The notes below the pieces were generated by a model. It did not search any database. It was not told the DNA's origin and was given only the letters and a program-made list of their open reading frames with translations. A DNA stretch of 64,000 bases from contig OY282375.1 of assembly GCA_958295825.1 (NCBI GenBank), positions 2,465,489 through 2,529,488 of the forward strand, in the 5' to 3' direction. The position numbers and the translations under genes are program-made. This stretch comes from an uncultured Candidatus Entotheonella sp. (GTDB taxonomy: Bacteria > Tectomicrobia > Entotheonellia > Entotheonellales > Entotheonellaceae). Positions 37,247 to 46,273 of the stretch are shown piece by piece; position 1 is the stretch's first letter; each line of letters begins with the position of its first letter.

Positions 37247-37981
37247 CTACGATGCGCTTATTGCCCTGACCTGCCGATCAAATGCCGTACGAATCGCTTC
37301 TTCGAGCTTGTTGGGTTTCACTTCATAATCTTCAAAATTCTGAATGTTGTTATGCCTCACGTGAAGCTGTCCCTCGCCGACGTTGCCACGATGCTGGCCT
37401 CTGGAGGTAAGGTTCGTTTCAACTTCGTGCGAAGACAGAACCCAGTACCGAATCACGTCACGCCACACTGCAACCCACACAAACACGTCGCAGCAACCCG
37501 GCTTCGCTTGCTGAAAATTCATCCAGAAACCCTTAGTCGAATCCGAGGCAAGCGCTTTGACGTAAAGCGGCGCATCCATATCTGCGTCGACTGCACGCGA
37601 GGCTTTGACCTCAATCCGAATCCCCTCCAGATAAAGATCGTATTGCCCTGAGTAGCCCGGGTCAGCTCTCTTTGATGGCTTCTGCAGGCCCGGCACCAAC
37701 TCCTTCAAATGGCCTTGCGCCCAGGATTCGCCAAAAGAACGAGGCGCGCTGATTTCAAATATGTAGAGGTACGGATTCCTGCCGATGTAGCTGTCGCGGA
37801 GTTCGTGATAGCCGTCCAACGTAAGAACGCCCATCGCGAGAAGGGTCGAGATAACGTATTCATATTCGTTGAAGGGATAACCGAAGACGAGCGAATTGAG
37901 CCGGTCTTGAAATTCTTCCCTGTTGGGCAATTGCGCCAACAGCGCGTCCAGTTCTTCCTGAAGATGTTCAAGATGTTCCAT
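37247..37981 (-). CDS. Putative type II restriction endonuclease (PD-(D/E)xK fold)
   Basis: A 244-residue protein with a helical N-terminus (EHLQEELDALLAQLPNREEF) and a nuclease core QYDLYLEGIRIEVKASRA (about residues 112-130), where D and the ExK pair fit the PD-(D/E)xK active site. This is followed by WMNFQQAKPGCCDVFVWVAVWRDVIRYW, a strand-helix pattern usual in this fold. It lies 12 bp downstream of a DPPY methyltransferase on the same strand, so it is probably the restriction partner. The specificity is unknown. The GC content is lower than that of the surrounding housekeeping genes. Confidence 0.72.
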   Translation of the reverse strand: MEHLEHLQEELDALLAQLPNREEFQDRLNSLVFGYPFNEYEYVISTLLAMGVLTLDGYHELRDSYIGRNPYLYIFEISAPRSFGESWAQGHLKELVPGLQKPSKRADPGYSGQYDLYLEGIRIEVKASRAVDADMDAPLYVKALASDSTKGFWMNFQQAKPGCCDVFVWVAVWRDVIRYWVLSSHEVETNLTSRGQHRGNVGEGQLHVRHNNIQNFEDYEVKPNKLEEAIRTAFDRQVRAISAS

Positions 37982-37993
37982 GGATTCCTCCTG

Positions 37994-38986
37994 TTAGAAC
38001 AACGTCCTTTGGACAGGCATTGTGGGCGTAGGAGAGACGGCAGGCCCGATATTCGGTTTCGGCACGTCGGCCTCGAAAGGATGCCCATTTTGCCATCCGA
38101 GTTGCCCTGACGCTCGAAATCGTTCAAGGCGGCGAATCGTCATCTCGGCATAGATCGGATCGATGTCAATCGTGAAGCACCTTCGGTTGAGAATTTCGGA
38201 CGCGAGCAAGGTCGTTCCGGAGTGTGCAAAAAAGTCGATCACCAAATCATGGGGAACCGAGCTTGCCCGAATAATGCGATCGATGCACTTGAGGGGCTTT
38301 TGAGCGTAACAACCGGAAACGTTCTCCTCCATCCGATAAAAGACCTGCTGGACGTCAATCCAGACGTTCCCTGCCCGAATCGTATCAGAACGGCTCCGTT
38401 CAAGATTTTCCGTCTTCTTCCCGTTTACGTCTTTGTAGTATCCGCGAAGGATTTTCGGGATGTCCGTGTATTCCGCGTCCACATTGAATTGTGGATTTCC
38501 CTTTATATAGTAGAGCAGTTCCTGTCGAACCGCCATCCAGTTCTTTTGCGTGCCATATCCACGCTGGTTCCTCATGGTAATAAAACTTCGCGGACGAAAC
38601 GGTTGATCGCGCATCATCAGCATGAAATCCGGCAACGGCTGGAAGCCGTCATTCTGATCCGCGCCAAGCCAGACGTAGAGGGACGAATCGGGAGTCAACA
38701 CGACATCCGTGCAGGATACCCATTTTCGACACCAGTCGATAAACGCCGCTATGGACCGCTGCTCAAAGGCGGCCAGATTGTACGGCGGGTCGTGTATTGC
38801 CAGTTGCGCCCGCTCGCCGGCCATGATGTCCTTTATGGCCTTGATATCGGCGGCATCAAGGCACCCGACACGATGACCGCTGATACTGTCAGTCCAGACT
38901 TCGCCGAGTTGGAGCCGACAATAGGGAAGCAACTCATCACGAATGCCTGGTGAGGTATCAAGCCTTGGCAGGGGATTGTTCTTCAT
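37994..38986 (-). CDS. Beta-class adenine-type DNA methyltransferase
   Basis: A 330-residue enzyme with the catalytic motif HDPPYNL (about residue 67) before the SAM-binding motif DFFAHSGTTLLASEILNRRCFTIDID (about 262), i.e. beta-class order. DPPY favours N6-adenine methylation. The C-terminal tail (PKPNIGPAVSPTPTMPVQ) is low complexity. It forms a modification-restriction pair with the PD-(D/E)xK gene downstream, next to transposase remnants, which suggests recent acquisition. Confidence 0.88.
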   Translation of the reverse strand: MKNNPLPRLDTSPGIRDELLPYCRLQLGEVWTDSISGHRVGCLDAADIKAIKDIMAGERAQLAIHDPPYNLAAFEQRSIAAFIDWCRKWVSCTDVVLTPDSSLYVWLGADQNDGFQPLPDFMLMMRDQPFRPRSFITMRNQRGYGTQKNWMAVRQELLYYIKGNPQFNVDAEYTDIPKILRGYYKDVNGKKTENLERSRSDTIRAGNVWIDVQQVFYRMEENVSGCYAQKPLKCIDRIIRASSVPHDLVIDFFAHSGTTLLASEILNRRCFTIDIDPIYAEMTIRRLERFRASGQLGWQNGHPFEADVPKPNIGPAVSPTPTMPVQRTLF

Positions 38987-39089
38987 CCGTCAAATTCCGA
39001 TTATCACAACCAGCGTGGCGGTCGTACTACGATAAACGTCATCGTCTCACAGGTCCCGGAATGGAAGTCATGGGTTAAAGCGCTCTTCG

Positions 39090-40577
39090 CTACCCCAGCC
39101 TGCGCTTCAACTGGCGGCAGTGCATCTTCAGCACCTCGACTCGCGCCCACGGTTTGTTGTTGGCTGACACCAGATGCCAGGGGGCGTACTCGGTGCTGGT
39201 GCGCTGCACCATCTCGTGCAGGGCCAGTTCGTAGTCTCGCCACTTCTCGCGGTTGCGGTAGTCCTCTTCGGTCATTTTGAACTTCTTGTACGAGGTTTCC
39301 AGGCGGGCCTGAAAACGGCGCATCTGCTCGTCCGCGTCGATGTGCAGCCAGAACTTCATCAGCAGGATGCCGTGCTCGCTCAACTGCTCCTCGAAGGCAT
39401 TGATCTCGCTGTAGGCGCGCCGCCACTCGGGCTCGTTGGCAAAGCCCTCAATGCGTTCCACCAGGATACGCCCATACCAACTGCGGTCGAAGATAAGCAC
39501 CCGGCCGGCACGCGGCAGATGGCGCCAGAAACGCCACAGGTAATGGTGCGCCTTTTCCTCCTCGGTGGGCGCGGCGATGGCCACGATTTGAAAATTCACC
39601 GGGTCCATGGCGGTAATCAGGCGCCGAATCACCCCGCCCTTGCCGGCGGCATCCCAGCCCTCGAACACCAGGACGCTGGTGAGGCCAATGTCGCGCGCCT
39701 GGCGCGTCAGGCGGTTCAGCTGCGCCTGGTACGCTCGCAGTTGCGCGCGGTACTCGGCACGCGGCAGCTTCTTGCTGAGATCGACCGTATCGAGAATGGT
39801 CGGATCATCTTCGGTAATCGTATTGACAACCTGCCCATTGCCGGACGGCGAAAGCACGGCCTGCGGTTGCGTCAGCCGCCGGGTCAGGCTTTCCAGGATG
39901 GTGCGGGTGATGTGTAAATTGCGGTAATGCGGATCGGTACTTTCCACGACGTGCCAGGGGGCCTCGCCGGTGCTCGTCTCGCGCACCACCTGCTCGGCGA
40001 TGGGCAGCACCTTGTCGTAGCGGCTGTAGATTTCCCAGTCCTCGGTATCGACCTGCCAACCCCGTTCGGGGTGTTTCCTGGCCTTCTTCAGACGCTTCTT
40101 GAGTTCCTGTTTCGGCAGGTGCAGCCAGAACTTCAGCAGCAGGGCACCGTCGTTGACCAAGTGTTCTTCGAAACGCCGGATGTGGTCGATCTGCTGCCGC
40201 ACCTGCACTGGGTCGAGGGTGCTGTCGAAACGTTCCCGGATCAGGGCGCCCACCCAGGCGCCGAGAAAGATGCCGATGCGCCCGCACGGCGGCAGGCGGC
40301 GCCAGTAACGCCAGAAACGCGGGCGTTCGAGTTCCTCTTCGGTCGGTGGCCCCAGCGCGTTGGTCTGCATGAAGCGCGCGTCCATGACCTCATGCAGCTT
40401 GCGCAGAATGTCGTTGCACCCCGCCCGGTCGTTGCCGGCGATGATGATGATGACCGGAAAATCCGCTTGGCGCAGGTCGTACTGCGCGTTGACCAGGTCA
40501 ACTCGGAGTTGGGGAACGAGGGTCTCGTACTCGGCTTTCCGTATTTTGTGCCCTACCTCGGCCGCTTCAAACACCAC
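39090..40577 (-). CDS. pap: Polyphosphate:AMP phosphotransferase (two-domain PPK2)
   Basis: A 495-residue protein of two fused PPK2 domains. It transfers phosphate from polyphosphate to AMP, giving ADP. The C-terminal domain has an intact Walker A (EGWDAAGKGG, about 312) and lid DRSWYGRILVERIEGF. The N-terminal domain has a degenerate one (AGNDRAGCND, about 48), as expected for the class II family in which only the C-terminal domain is catalytic. Two GTG codons (40577 and 40574) follow AAGGAG. It is divergent from the AlkD-like gene. A polyphosphate function sits well with the nearby phosphate locus. Confidence 0.92.
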   Translation of the reverse strand: MVFEAAEVGHKIRKAEYETLVPQLRVDLVNAQYDLRQADFPVIIIIAGNDRAGCNDILRKLHEVMDARFMQTNALGPPTEEELERPRFWRYWRRLPPCGRIGIFLGAWVGALIRERFDSTLDPVQVRQQIDHIRRFEEHLVNDGALLLKFWLHLPKQELKKRLKKARKHPERGWQVDTEDWEIYSRYDKVLPIAEQVVRETSTGEAPWHVVESTDPHYRNLHITRTILESLTRRLTQPQAVLSPSGNGQVVNTITEDDPTILDTVDLSKKLPRAEYRAQLRAYQAQLNRLTRQARDIGLTSVLVFEGWDAAGKGGVIRRLITAMDPVNFQIVAIAAPTEEEKAHHYLWRFWRHLPRAGRVLIFDRSWYGRILVERIEGFANEPEWRRAYSEINAFEEQLSEHGILLMKFWLHIDADEQMRRFQARLETSYKKFKMTEEDYRNREKWRDYELALHEMVQRTSTEYAPWHLVSANNKPWARVEVLKMHCRQLKRRLG

Positions 40578-40627
40578 AATTCTCCTTGCATCGTCTCGGG
40601 TTACGTATTAGGTGGAGGCGTCAAACC

Positions 40628-41356
40628 ATGGATCCTGAATCCACGCAGCAGTTCATAAAGGCAGTGCGGGCGTTTGCGGACCCGACGCGCGCCGAACGCG
40701 ACCGGCAATACCACAAATCGGCGCGGCCGCACTGGGGTATCAAAATGCCGCAACTCGACAGCGTGGTCAAATATCACGCCAAACAACACACCTCGGCGGG
40801 GCTGCTGCGACTGGCGCAGGCATTGTGGGACAGTGGCACGTTCGACCTGATGATGGCCGCAGGACGCATCCTGGGCCGCCGGGAGATACCCGCCTCGCCC
40901 CGACTCTGGCACACCCTCGACGCCTGGCTGGACGACGTGGACGGCTGGGCCCTGGAAGACGTTCTGGCCCCGGCAGCCTGGAAATGCCTGTTGGACGGTC
41001 CCGTCGTCCTCGACAACCTGGAACGCTGGACCACCCATCCCGTTGTCTGGCGCCGCCGGGCAGCGCTCGTCAACACCCTGCCGTACGCGAAGCCCGGCCA
41101 CGACCCCGAGCGCGTCCTGGCCTGGGCCGCCGGATACGCCACCGCCCCGGAGTGGTTCATCCAGAAGGCCATCGGCTGGTGGCTGCGGGAGTTGAGCAAG
41201 CACGATGGGCCGCGCGTCGTGAATTTTCTGCAAGCCAATTGGCACCGGTTGCAGGGGGTTGCGCGCAAGGAGGCCAGCCGCCGTCTCGACCCCGAATCGG
41301 CCCGGCGGCTGCTTGATTTTTTGGAGCAGAAAGACCAGACTAGCGTCCCGCTTTGA
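40628..41356 (+). CDS. AlkD-like DNA alkylation repair protein
   Basis: A 242-residue all-helical HEAT-repeat protein with the AlkD family features: N-terminal region YHKSARPHWGIKMPQLD, then repeated helical pairs LLRLAQALWDSGTFDLMMAAGRIL and THPVVWRRRAALVNTL (typical W-RR-A of AlkD) and PEWFIQKAIGWWLRELSKH. AlkD-type glycosylases remove bulky or charged alkylated bases. ATG 40628 follows GGAGG. The next gene on the strand, an amidohydrolase, starts 37 bp later. Confidence 0.85.
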   Translation: MDPESTQQFIKAVRAFADPTRAERDRQYHKSARPHWGIKMPQLDSVVKYHAKQHTSAGLLRLAQALWDSGTFDLMMAAGRILGRREIPASPRLWHTLDAWLDDVDGWALEDVLAPAAWKCLLDGPVVLDNLERWTTHPVVWRRRAALVNTLPYAKPGHDPERVLAWAAGYATAPEWFIQKAIGWWLRELSKHDGPRVVNFLQANWHRLQGVARKEASRRLDPESARRLLDFLEQKDQTSVPL

Positions 41357-41393
41357 GGTCCCGATGGCCCGATAACCAAAAGGAGACATGACC

Positions 41394-42530
41394 ATGAGCA
41401 GGTATTATTCATGCGACTCGCACGTTGTCGAACCGCCCGAGGTATTTGCCGGCTTGGAAGAACGTTTTGGCAGCCGCGCGCCGCGTATCGTGAACGATCC
41501 GGACGGGCGCAAGGGCACTTACGTGGCCTATGGCGAGACGCTCATGAACATCGGCCGCCTCGGCATCGCCGGCAACCGCCTCGATAATCCCAAGACGCAC
41601 GAGCTCATGGAACGTGGCTACGATGGCCTGAACCCGGGCGTCCACAACCCGGCAGCCCGTCTTGAGGAACAAGCGGTCGACGGCATCGTCGGAGAGGTCA
41701 TGTACCCCAGCGTCAACATGGCGGCGTTCGCCTACCCCGAGCGGGACGTGGTGCACGCGGTGTTCCGGCGGCACAACGACTGGATCCATGAGTACGGGAG
41801 CCACGCCCCGAATCGCTTGGTCGGCATCGCCTGCCTGCCCCTGCCCGACGTCGAGGAAGCGATCGCCGAGTTGCACCGTGTCGCCAAGATGGGTATCCGC
41901 GGCGTGGCGGTCCCCTGCACGGCGCCGCTCGACAAGCCCTATAACCACCCGGATTTCGAGCCCTTCTGGAAGGCGGCGGAAGAAATCGGCCTGCCCGTCT
42001 CCATGCACATCTTCTGCGGCAGCACGCCGGATATGGGCCTGCCGGCGCACTGGGGAAACCCCGGACGCAGCATCATTGGCTACACCATGACGCACGGCGG
42101 CATCGTCGCCACCATCGCGCAACTGATTTGCGGCGGCGTTGCCGAACATCATCCCAAGCTGCGCTTCGTGTGCTGCGAATTCGAGACCGGCTGGCTGGCG
42201 CACATTCTGCAGCGCCTCGACCACGCCACCTACCGAACCCGCTCGGAAGCGTCCCCCGACCTCACGATGGAGCCCAGCGATTATTTCCGGCGCCAGTTCT
42301 ACGCCACGTTTGAGGACGACGTGGCCGGCGTGCTGACCCGCCATCTGATTGGCGTAGACAACCTCATCTGGGGTAATGACTACCCGCACCACGACTCCAT
42401 CTGGCCGCATTCCATGTCGGTGCTGGATCGCATTTTCGATGGCGTCCCCGAGGACGAAAAAGAAAAAATGACCAGCCGGAACGTTCTCAGCCTCTACGGC
42501 ATCCATCTGCCCGACGAAGCCGCCGCGTAG
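41394..42530 (+). CDS. Amidohydrolase-superfamily metal-dependent hydrolase (ACMSD-like)
   Basis: A 378-residue TIM-barrel hydrolase or decarboxylase of the amidohydrolase 2 family. DSHVVEPPEVF at the N-terminus replaces the usual DxHxH. PVSMHIFCGS gives the next metal His, THGGI and CCEFETGWLAHILQRLD follow, and GNDYPHHDSIWPHS near the C-terminus holds the last catalytic Asp. Related enzymes act on aromatic acids or beta-keto acids; the substrate here is unknown. Of two in-frame ATGs, 41394 has the right spacing from AAGGAG; 41388 is too close. Confidence 0.87.
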   Translation: MSRYYSCDSHVVEPPEVFAGLEERFGSRAPRIVNDPDGRKGTYVAYGETLMNIGRLGIAGNRLDNPKTHELMERGYDGLNPGVHNPAARLEEQAVDGIVGEVMYPSVNMAAFAYPERDVVHAVFRRHNDWIHEYGSHAPNRLVGIACLPLPDVEEAIAELHRVAKMGIRGVAVPCTAPLDKPYNHPDFEPFWKAAEEIGLPVSMHIFCGSTPDMGLPAHWGNPGRSIIGYTMTHGGIVATIAQLICGGVAEHHPKLRFVCCEFETGWLAHILQRLDHATYRTRSEASPDLTMEPSDYFRRQFYATFEDDVAGVLTRHLIGVDNLIWGNDYPHHDSIWPHSMSVLDRIFDGVPEDEKEKMTSRNVLSLYGIHLPDEAAA

Positions 42531-42847
42531 GTCCGAAAAGCGGCAATTGAATAGGTTAGGAGTTGTTGACAGGTTTTGTGGAAAAGATGGGGAAAAGAGA
42601 AACTCGGAGGACGGCTAAAATGACGCTATTTCGTGGTTCTAGAGCAAAATGCCCATTTTTACATCAATCCCATAAGTATTTGATTTGCAATAACTTACTG
42701 GCTTGTACAAATTTGTAGCAGACATCTGCTACAAAACGCAACAAACGCGTGTCGCGTTTATCCACAGGAAGGCGTCCAACTTCCAGAAACCCATGATTTT
42801 GGTGCAAAAACGGCTCCGGACCCCAATTCATGTGAGGAAACCTCGGC
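42531..42847. other. A/T-rich intergenic region with palindrome and DnaA box
   Basis: 317 bp without a gene, clearly richer in A/T than its surroundings. It holds a palindrome with 11-bp arms (42712-42735) and a perfect DnaA-box match TTATCCACA (42758-42766). There is also a near match on the other strand (TGTGGAAAA, 42577-42585). No dnaA, dnaN, gidA or parAB neighbours are present, so an origin is not supported. Confidence 0.6.
42712..42735. promoter_or_regulatory. 24-bp palindromic operator candidate
   Basis: Perfect 11-bp arms TTTGTAGCAGA and TCTGCTACAAA with a 2-nt centre, about 113 bp upstream of the ThDP-enzyme start. The long, near-continuous symmetry suggests a dimeric repressor site. 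No regulator gene is adjacent. Confidence 0.5.
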
Positions 42848-44566
42848 ATGCGTACCGTTGATAAAATTGTCCACGTTCTCGAAGAAGCCGGCATTGATCA
42901 CGTCTTCGGGCTTCCCGGCGGCGATACCGGTCAGATCTTCAAGGCGTTGTACGGCAAGCAGGACCAAATCAAGGTGGTGCTGGCGCGCGACGAGCAGACG
43001 GCGGCTTGCATGGCCGACATGTATGGCCGCCTGACCGGCAAGCCGGGGGTGTTCATGGCGCAGGGCTGCTACGCCGCTTCCACCGGGTTGTTCGGCGTCA
43101 TCGAAGCGGGGCTCGGCAGTTCGCCGATGCTGGTGATTACCGACATCACCACGTACGGCGTGCCGCCCGGCCACGGCTCCCTGCAATGCGGTGGCGGGGA
43201 ATACGGCAATTTCGACATCGCAGCGATTTTCAAGGCGACCTGCAAATTCACCGCGGTCGCACACAGCCCCGGCGAAGGCGTGCAGGCGGTGCAACGCGCC
43301 ATCAAGCACGCAGTCACCGGACGTCCGGGTCCGACGGCCGCAGTGTTGGCCATCGAGTCGCTGCGCGGCGAGATCACGGACGATACGTTTCCGCGTATTT
43401 ACGACACGCGGGGCTACATGCAGAACGCCTCGACGATTCCGCACCCCAGCGACGTCGAGCGCGCCGGCGAGCGTCTGCTGGCTGCTGAACGGCCCGTGGT
43501 CGTGGCCGGCAACGGCGTGCACGCTTCCAAGGCTTACGCCGAACTGCAAACCCTGGCTGAGGCTCTCGGCATCCCGGTGGCCACCAGCACGCTAGGCAAA
43601 GGGGTGTTTGCAGAAGTCCATCCGCTGGCGCTCGGCGGCATGGGCATTTTCGGCTCGCCGGTGGCCAACAAGGCCGTCAGCGAGGCTGACCTCGTGCTCA
43701 TCGTCGGCTGCCGGTTAAAGGGCCCGGACACGATTACGGAGAGTCCGCACCTGATCGATCCCCACCGCCAAACACTAATCCAGCTCGATGTCGAGCCGCG
43801 CAACGCCGGCTGGGTCTTCCCCATCGACCTCGGCCTGATCGGCGATGCCAAGGCCACCCTCACCCAACTTAACGAAGCCTTGGCCGACGGCGCCGACAAA
43901 CGCCCCGCCTATACCGACCTGCCACGCTTTTCCCAATTGCAAGCCGACAAGCAAACCCTCCACTACTTCGACGACACCTACAGCACATCGGGCGCCGTGC
44001 CCATCCTCCCGCAACGGCTGGCTAGGGAGTTGTCCGAAACCCTAGACCCTGACGCCATCGTGTGTGCCGACGCTGGCAACAACCGGGTGTGGATGCTGCG
44101 CTACTTTCAAACCCAGCAGGCCGGCAACTATTTCGGTACCTACGGCATCGCCGGCATGAGCTGGTCGCTCCCTGCGACACTAACGGCCAAGCTGCTCCAC
44201 CCGGACCGCCAATGCGTGTCGGTGTGCAGCGACGGCTTCGCCATGCAGAACCACGTGCTGAGTACCGCCTTGCAATACGACGCGCCAGTGACCTACGTGG
44301 TGATGAACGACGCCCAATTGGGCATGGTGCGGCAGGGGCAGGGGGATCAGCCGGTCGCCTCGGAGTTCGTCCGCACCGACTGGGCGGCGGTCGCACAGGG
44401 CTACGGCTGCGTGGGCCTCAAGGTGAGACAGCCGGATGACATCAAACCCGCCGTACGCGAGGCCCTGAGCGGCCAGAAACCGGCGGTCGTCGACGTCACC
44501 ATCGATCCTTCCGAACCAATGCAGGAACGTCTGCGATCCTCGCTCGGCGTCTACGGCAGCTACTGA
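42848..44566 (+). CDS. Thiamine-diphosphate-dependent enzyme, acetolactate-synthase-like
   Basis: A 572-residue protein with the three-domain layout of ThDP enzymes. The N-terminal pyrimidine-binding domain begins MRTVDKIVHVLEEAGIDHVFGLPGGDTGQIF and has the catalytic Glu in ARDEQTAAC. The central Rossmann domain reads RPVVVAGNGVHAS. The C-terminal ThDP/Mg domain has CSDGFAMQNHVLSTALQYDAPVTYVVMND, where SDG replaces the usual GDG. It could be an acetolactate synthase paralogue, a sulfopyruvate or benzoylformate-type decarboxylase, or similar; no small regulatory subunit is adjacent. A palindrome upstream may control it. Confidence 0.87.
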   Translation: MRTVDKIVHVLEEAGIDHVFGLPGGDTGQIFKALYGKQDQIKVVLARDEQTAACMADMYGRLTGKPGVFMAQGCYAASTGLFGVIEAGLGSSPMLVITDITTYGVPPGHGSLQCGGGEYGNFDIAAIFKATCKFTAVAHSPGEGVQAVQRAIKHAVTGRPGPTAAVLAIESLRGEITDDTFPRIYDTRGYMQNASTIPHPSDVERAGERLLAAERPVVVAGNGVHASKAYAELQTLAEALGIPVATSTLGKGVFAEVHPLALGGMGIFGSPVANKAVSEADLVLIVGCRLKGPDTITESPHLIDPHRQTLIQLDVEPRNAGWVFPIDLGLIGDAKATLTQLNEALADGADKRPAYTDLPRFSQLQADKQTLHYFDDTYSTSGAVPILPQRLARELSETLDPDAIVCADAGNNRVWMLRYFQTQQAGNYFGTYGIAGMSWSLPATLTAKLLHPDRQCVSVCSDGFAMQNHVLSTALQYDAPVTYVVMNDAQLGMVRQGQGDQPVASEFVRTDWAAVAQGYGCVGLKVRQPDDIKPAVREALSGQKPAVVDVTIDPSEPMQERLRSSLGVYGSY

Positions 44567-44592
44567 CCCGCCGCATTGCCGATTCTCTCGCC

Positions 44593-45429
44593 TCAGCTTT
44601 CCTTGAAACGCAAATGCTCGCCGTGCACGGGGAAGAAGTCGCCTTGGCGCAGGCCGAGAACCAGATCGTGCCGGGTGCGAATCGGGCCGTCGAACAAGGT
44701 CAGGTAGGAATAGAGGCGGGAAATCTGGTGCGCATCGCTACCGCCCGTGCCGCGCAGACCGTGCTTGCGGGCGTACTCGATGGCGCTGAGGTTCTGATTC
44801 GCCGGGGTCTTGCCGTTCAGTATCTCCACCGCTCCGAGCAAGGGCGCTACCTCATCGCCCGGGAGCTCTCGCAAAATGCTCGTTTCGCGATAGGGATGCG
44901 CCGGGACCGCTGCGCCGCTTTCGAGAGCAGCGACTTGGCGAAGAAATGCCGGGCCGTCGGGCTGCACCGTGAGCTGCGGCTGCCGCAGGTCGCAGGACGT
45001 GATGACCTCATCCTGGGAGCCGTAATACAGCACGTGGCCGTGGGCGGTGCTGACCTCGGCAGCGGACAGCAGCGTCAGGCCGCTGTCGTCCGAGACGGCT
45101 TGCAGTTCGTCGCAGCCGTAGATGTAATCGTGATCGGTGACGACCACCACGAGCGGCACCGCGAGGTGCTCGTGGCGGAAATAGCCCTTCTTGTACAGGG
45201 CGTTGGTCCAGGCGGCGATACGCTGCGGCTCGATCAGCCCGTCCGAGCGCGGCGTGTGGCTATGCATCTCTACCGCCGTCACCTGTGTGTGCCGGATGAG
45301 CTCGATAAGGTAGGCGGGTGGGCTGAGGGCCAATCTCTGCTTCTTGCCGAAGGTGCGGACGTCGTACCACTGGTTGGCGACAAGGTCGTCAAGATAGCGC
45401 TCTCGGACGGCGGCAAAGCTCGGTGGCAT
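44593..45429 (-). CDS. PHP-domain metal-dependent phosphoesterase
   Basis: A 278-residue protein with the PHP-fold metal motifs in order: EMHSHTPRSDG (motif 1), VVVVTDHDY (motif 2), the PAHPYRE His and GTGGSDAHQ near the C-terminus. Stand-alone PHP proteins hydrolyse phosphoesters, for example nucleotides or histidinol phosphate. The ATG at 45429 follows AAGAGG; an ATT upstream could only be an artefact start. It is convergent with the ThDP-enzyme gene, 26 bp apart. Confidence 0.85.
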   Translation of the reverse strand: MPPSFAAVRERYLDDLVANQWYDVRTFGKKQRLALSPPAYLIELIRHTQVTAVEMHSHTPRSDGLIEPQRIAAWTNALYKKGYFRHEHLAVPLVVVVTDHDYIYGCDELQAVSDDSGLTLLSAAEVSTAHGHVLYYGSQDEVITSCDLRQPQLTVQPDGPAFLRQVAALESGAAVPAHPYRETSILRELPGDEVAPLLGAVEILNGKTPANQNLSAIEYARKHGLRGTGGSDAHQISRLYSYLTLFDGPIRTRHDLVLGLRQGDFFPVHGEHLRFKES

Positions 45430-45560
45430 GAACGGCAATCCTCTTTAGGCTGTCACGGCCAAACGGCGGGCGCCAACCAGGTCTGGTTCGGCGATGGAAT
45501 CTGGGCTATGCTGCTGGCCTTGCCGAAGCCCACCGACGTTCCAAACCCTCTCGGCGCAGA

Positions 45561-46145
45561 ATGAGAAAACCTATGGCACAGTTAGTCTTTGTTGATCTGG
45601 AAACGACCGGTCTCGACGTCGACCGGCATGGCATCATCGAGATCGGCTGCATTTTCGAGACCGATGGTCAACGCGAAGCTGAAGATTTTCACTCCTTAGC
45701 CAATCCGGGCGAGGTGGAAAAAAGCGCCGAGGCGGCTGAGGTCCATAAAATTTCGCCTGCCAGCATTGCTGCGGCGCCGTCTCTTGAGGAGGTGTTGCGG
45801 CAGTTCGACAAGCGATGTCAGGACGAGGCCATCATCAGCGGCTGGAATACGAAGTTCGAAGAGGCGTTTCTGTATCGAGCCTACCGGCGCCACGGCATTC
45901 CCTGGCGGTTTGACTATCACGTCTTCGACGTGTGGAGTCTGTATAAGCACTTTCAACTGCTCGGCAACCTGCCCGCCGACCTGCATCTCGGGCTGGGCAC
46001 GGTGGCGGAACATTACAAGCAGAACCGCGAAGGTGAGGTTCAACACCGCGCCTTCACGGACATCGAATGGACGTGGCGGCTGCACCGATTGGCCCTGGAA
46101 TCGCAGGCCGCCCCCGGATCAAGCCCGGGGCAGGCTTTGCCGTAG
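45561..46145 (+). CDS. DnaQ-like 3'-5' exonuclease
   Basis: A 194-residue DEDD-family exonuclease: motif I FVDLETTGLD (D, E), motif II ISGWNTKFEEAFL (the usual Asp after the N..F pattern reads Glu), and motif III HRAFTDIEWTW (DEDDh His and Asp). An alternative start at 45573 (MAQLVF) is equally good. The last codons run into a GC-rich hairpin (46112-46130) of a type scattered through many proteobacterial genomes, so the natural C-terminus may have been shorter. Confidence 0.85.
   Translation: MRKPMAQLVFVDLETTGLDVDRHGIIEIGCIFETDGQREAEDFHSLANPGEVEKSAEAAEVHKISPASIAAAPSLEEVLRQFDKRCQDEAIISGWNTKFEEAFLYRAYRRHGIPWRFDYHVFDVWSLYKHFQLLGNLPADLHLGLGTVAEHYKQNREGEVQHRAFTDIEWTWRLHRLALESQAAPGSSPGQALP
46112..46130. 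repeat. GC-rich dispersed hairpin at the exonuclease 3' end
   Basis: CCCCGG-atcaagC-CCGGGG forms a compact hairpin overlapping the last exonuclease codons, 128 bp before the convergent OmpA-family gene. It resembles the CCGGATCAAG-type dispersed intergenic repeats of proteobacteria and may serve as a bidirectional transcription barrier. Confidence 0.45.
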
Positions 46146-46273
46146 CGGCATTTCCGTCCTGCCCTGGAATCCCCGCAAAAATCACCGCCATTGGCGTTGC
46201 ACCCCGAACAGCCGTCCAGTGTGTGCATGCCAGTGGCGGTTTGTCTTGCGGGCCGGTCAGCAACCCATGCCGA

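Noticed and set aside
42531..42847. Replication origin suggested by DnaA box and A/T-rich sequence
   Set aside because: Only one perfect and one imperfect box, and no dnaA, dnaN, gyrB, gidA or par genes nearby.
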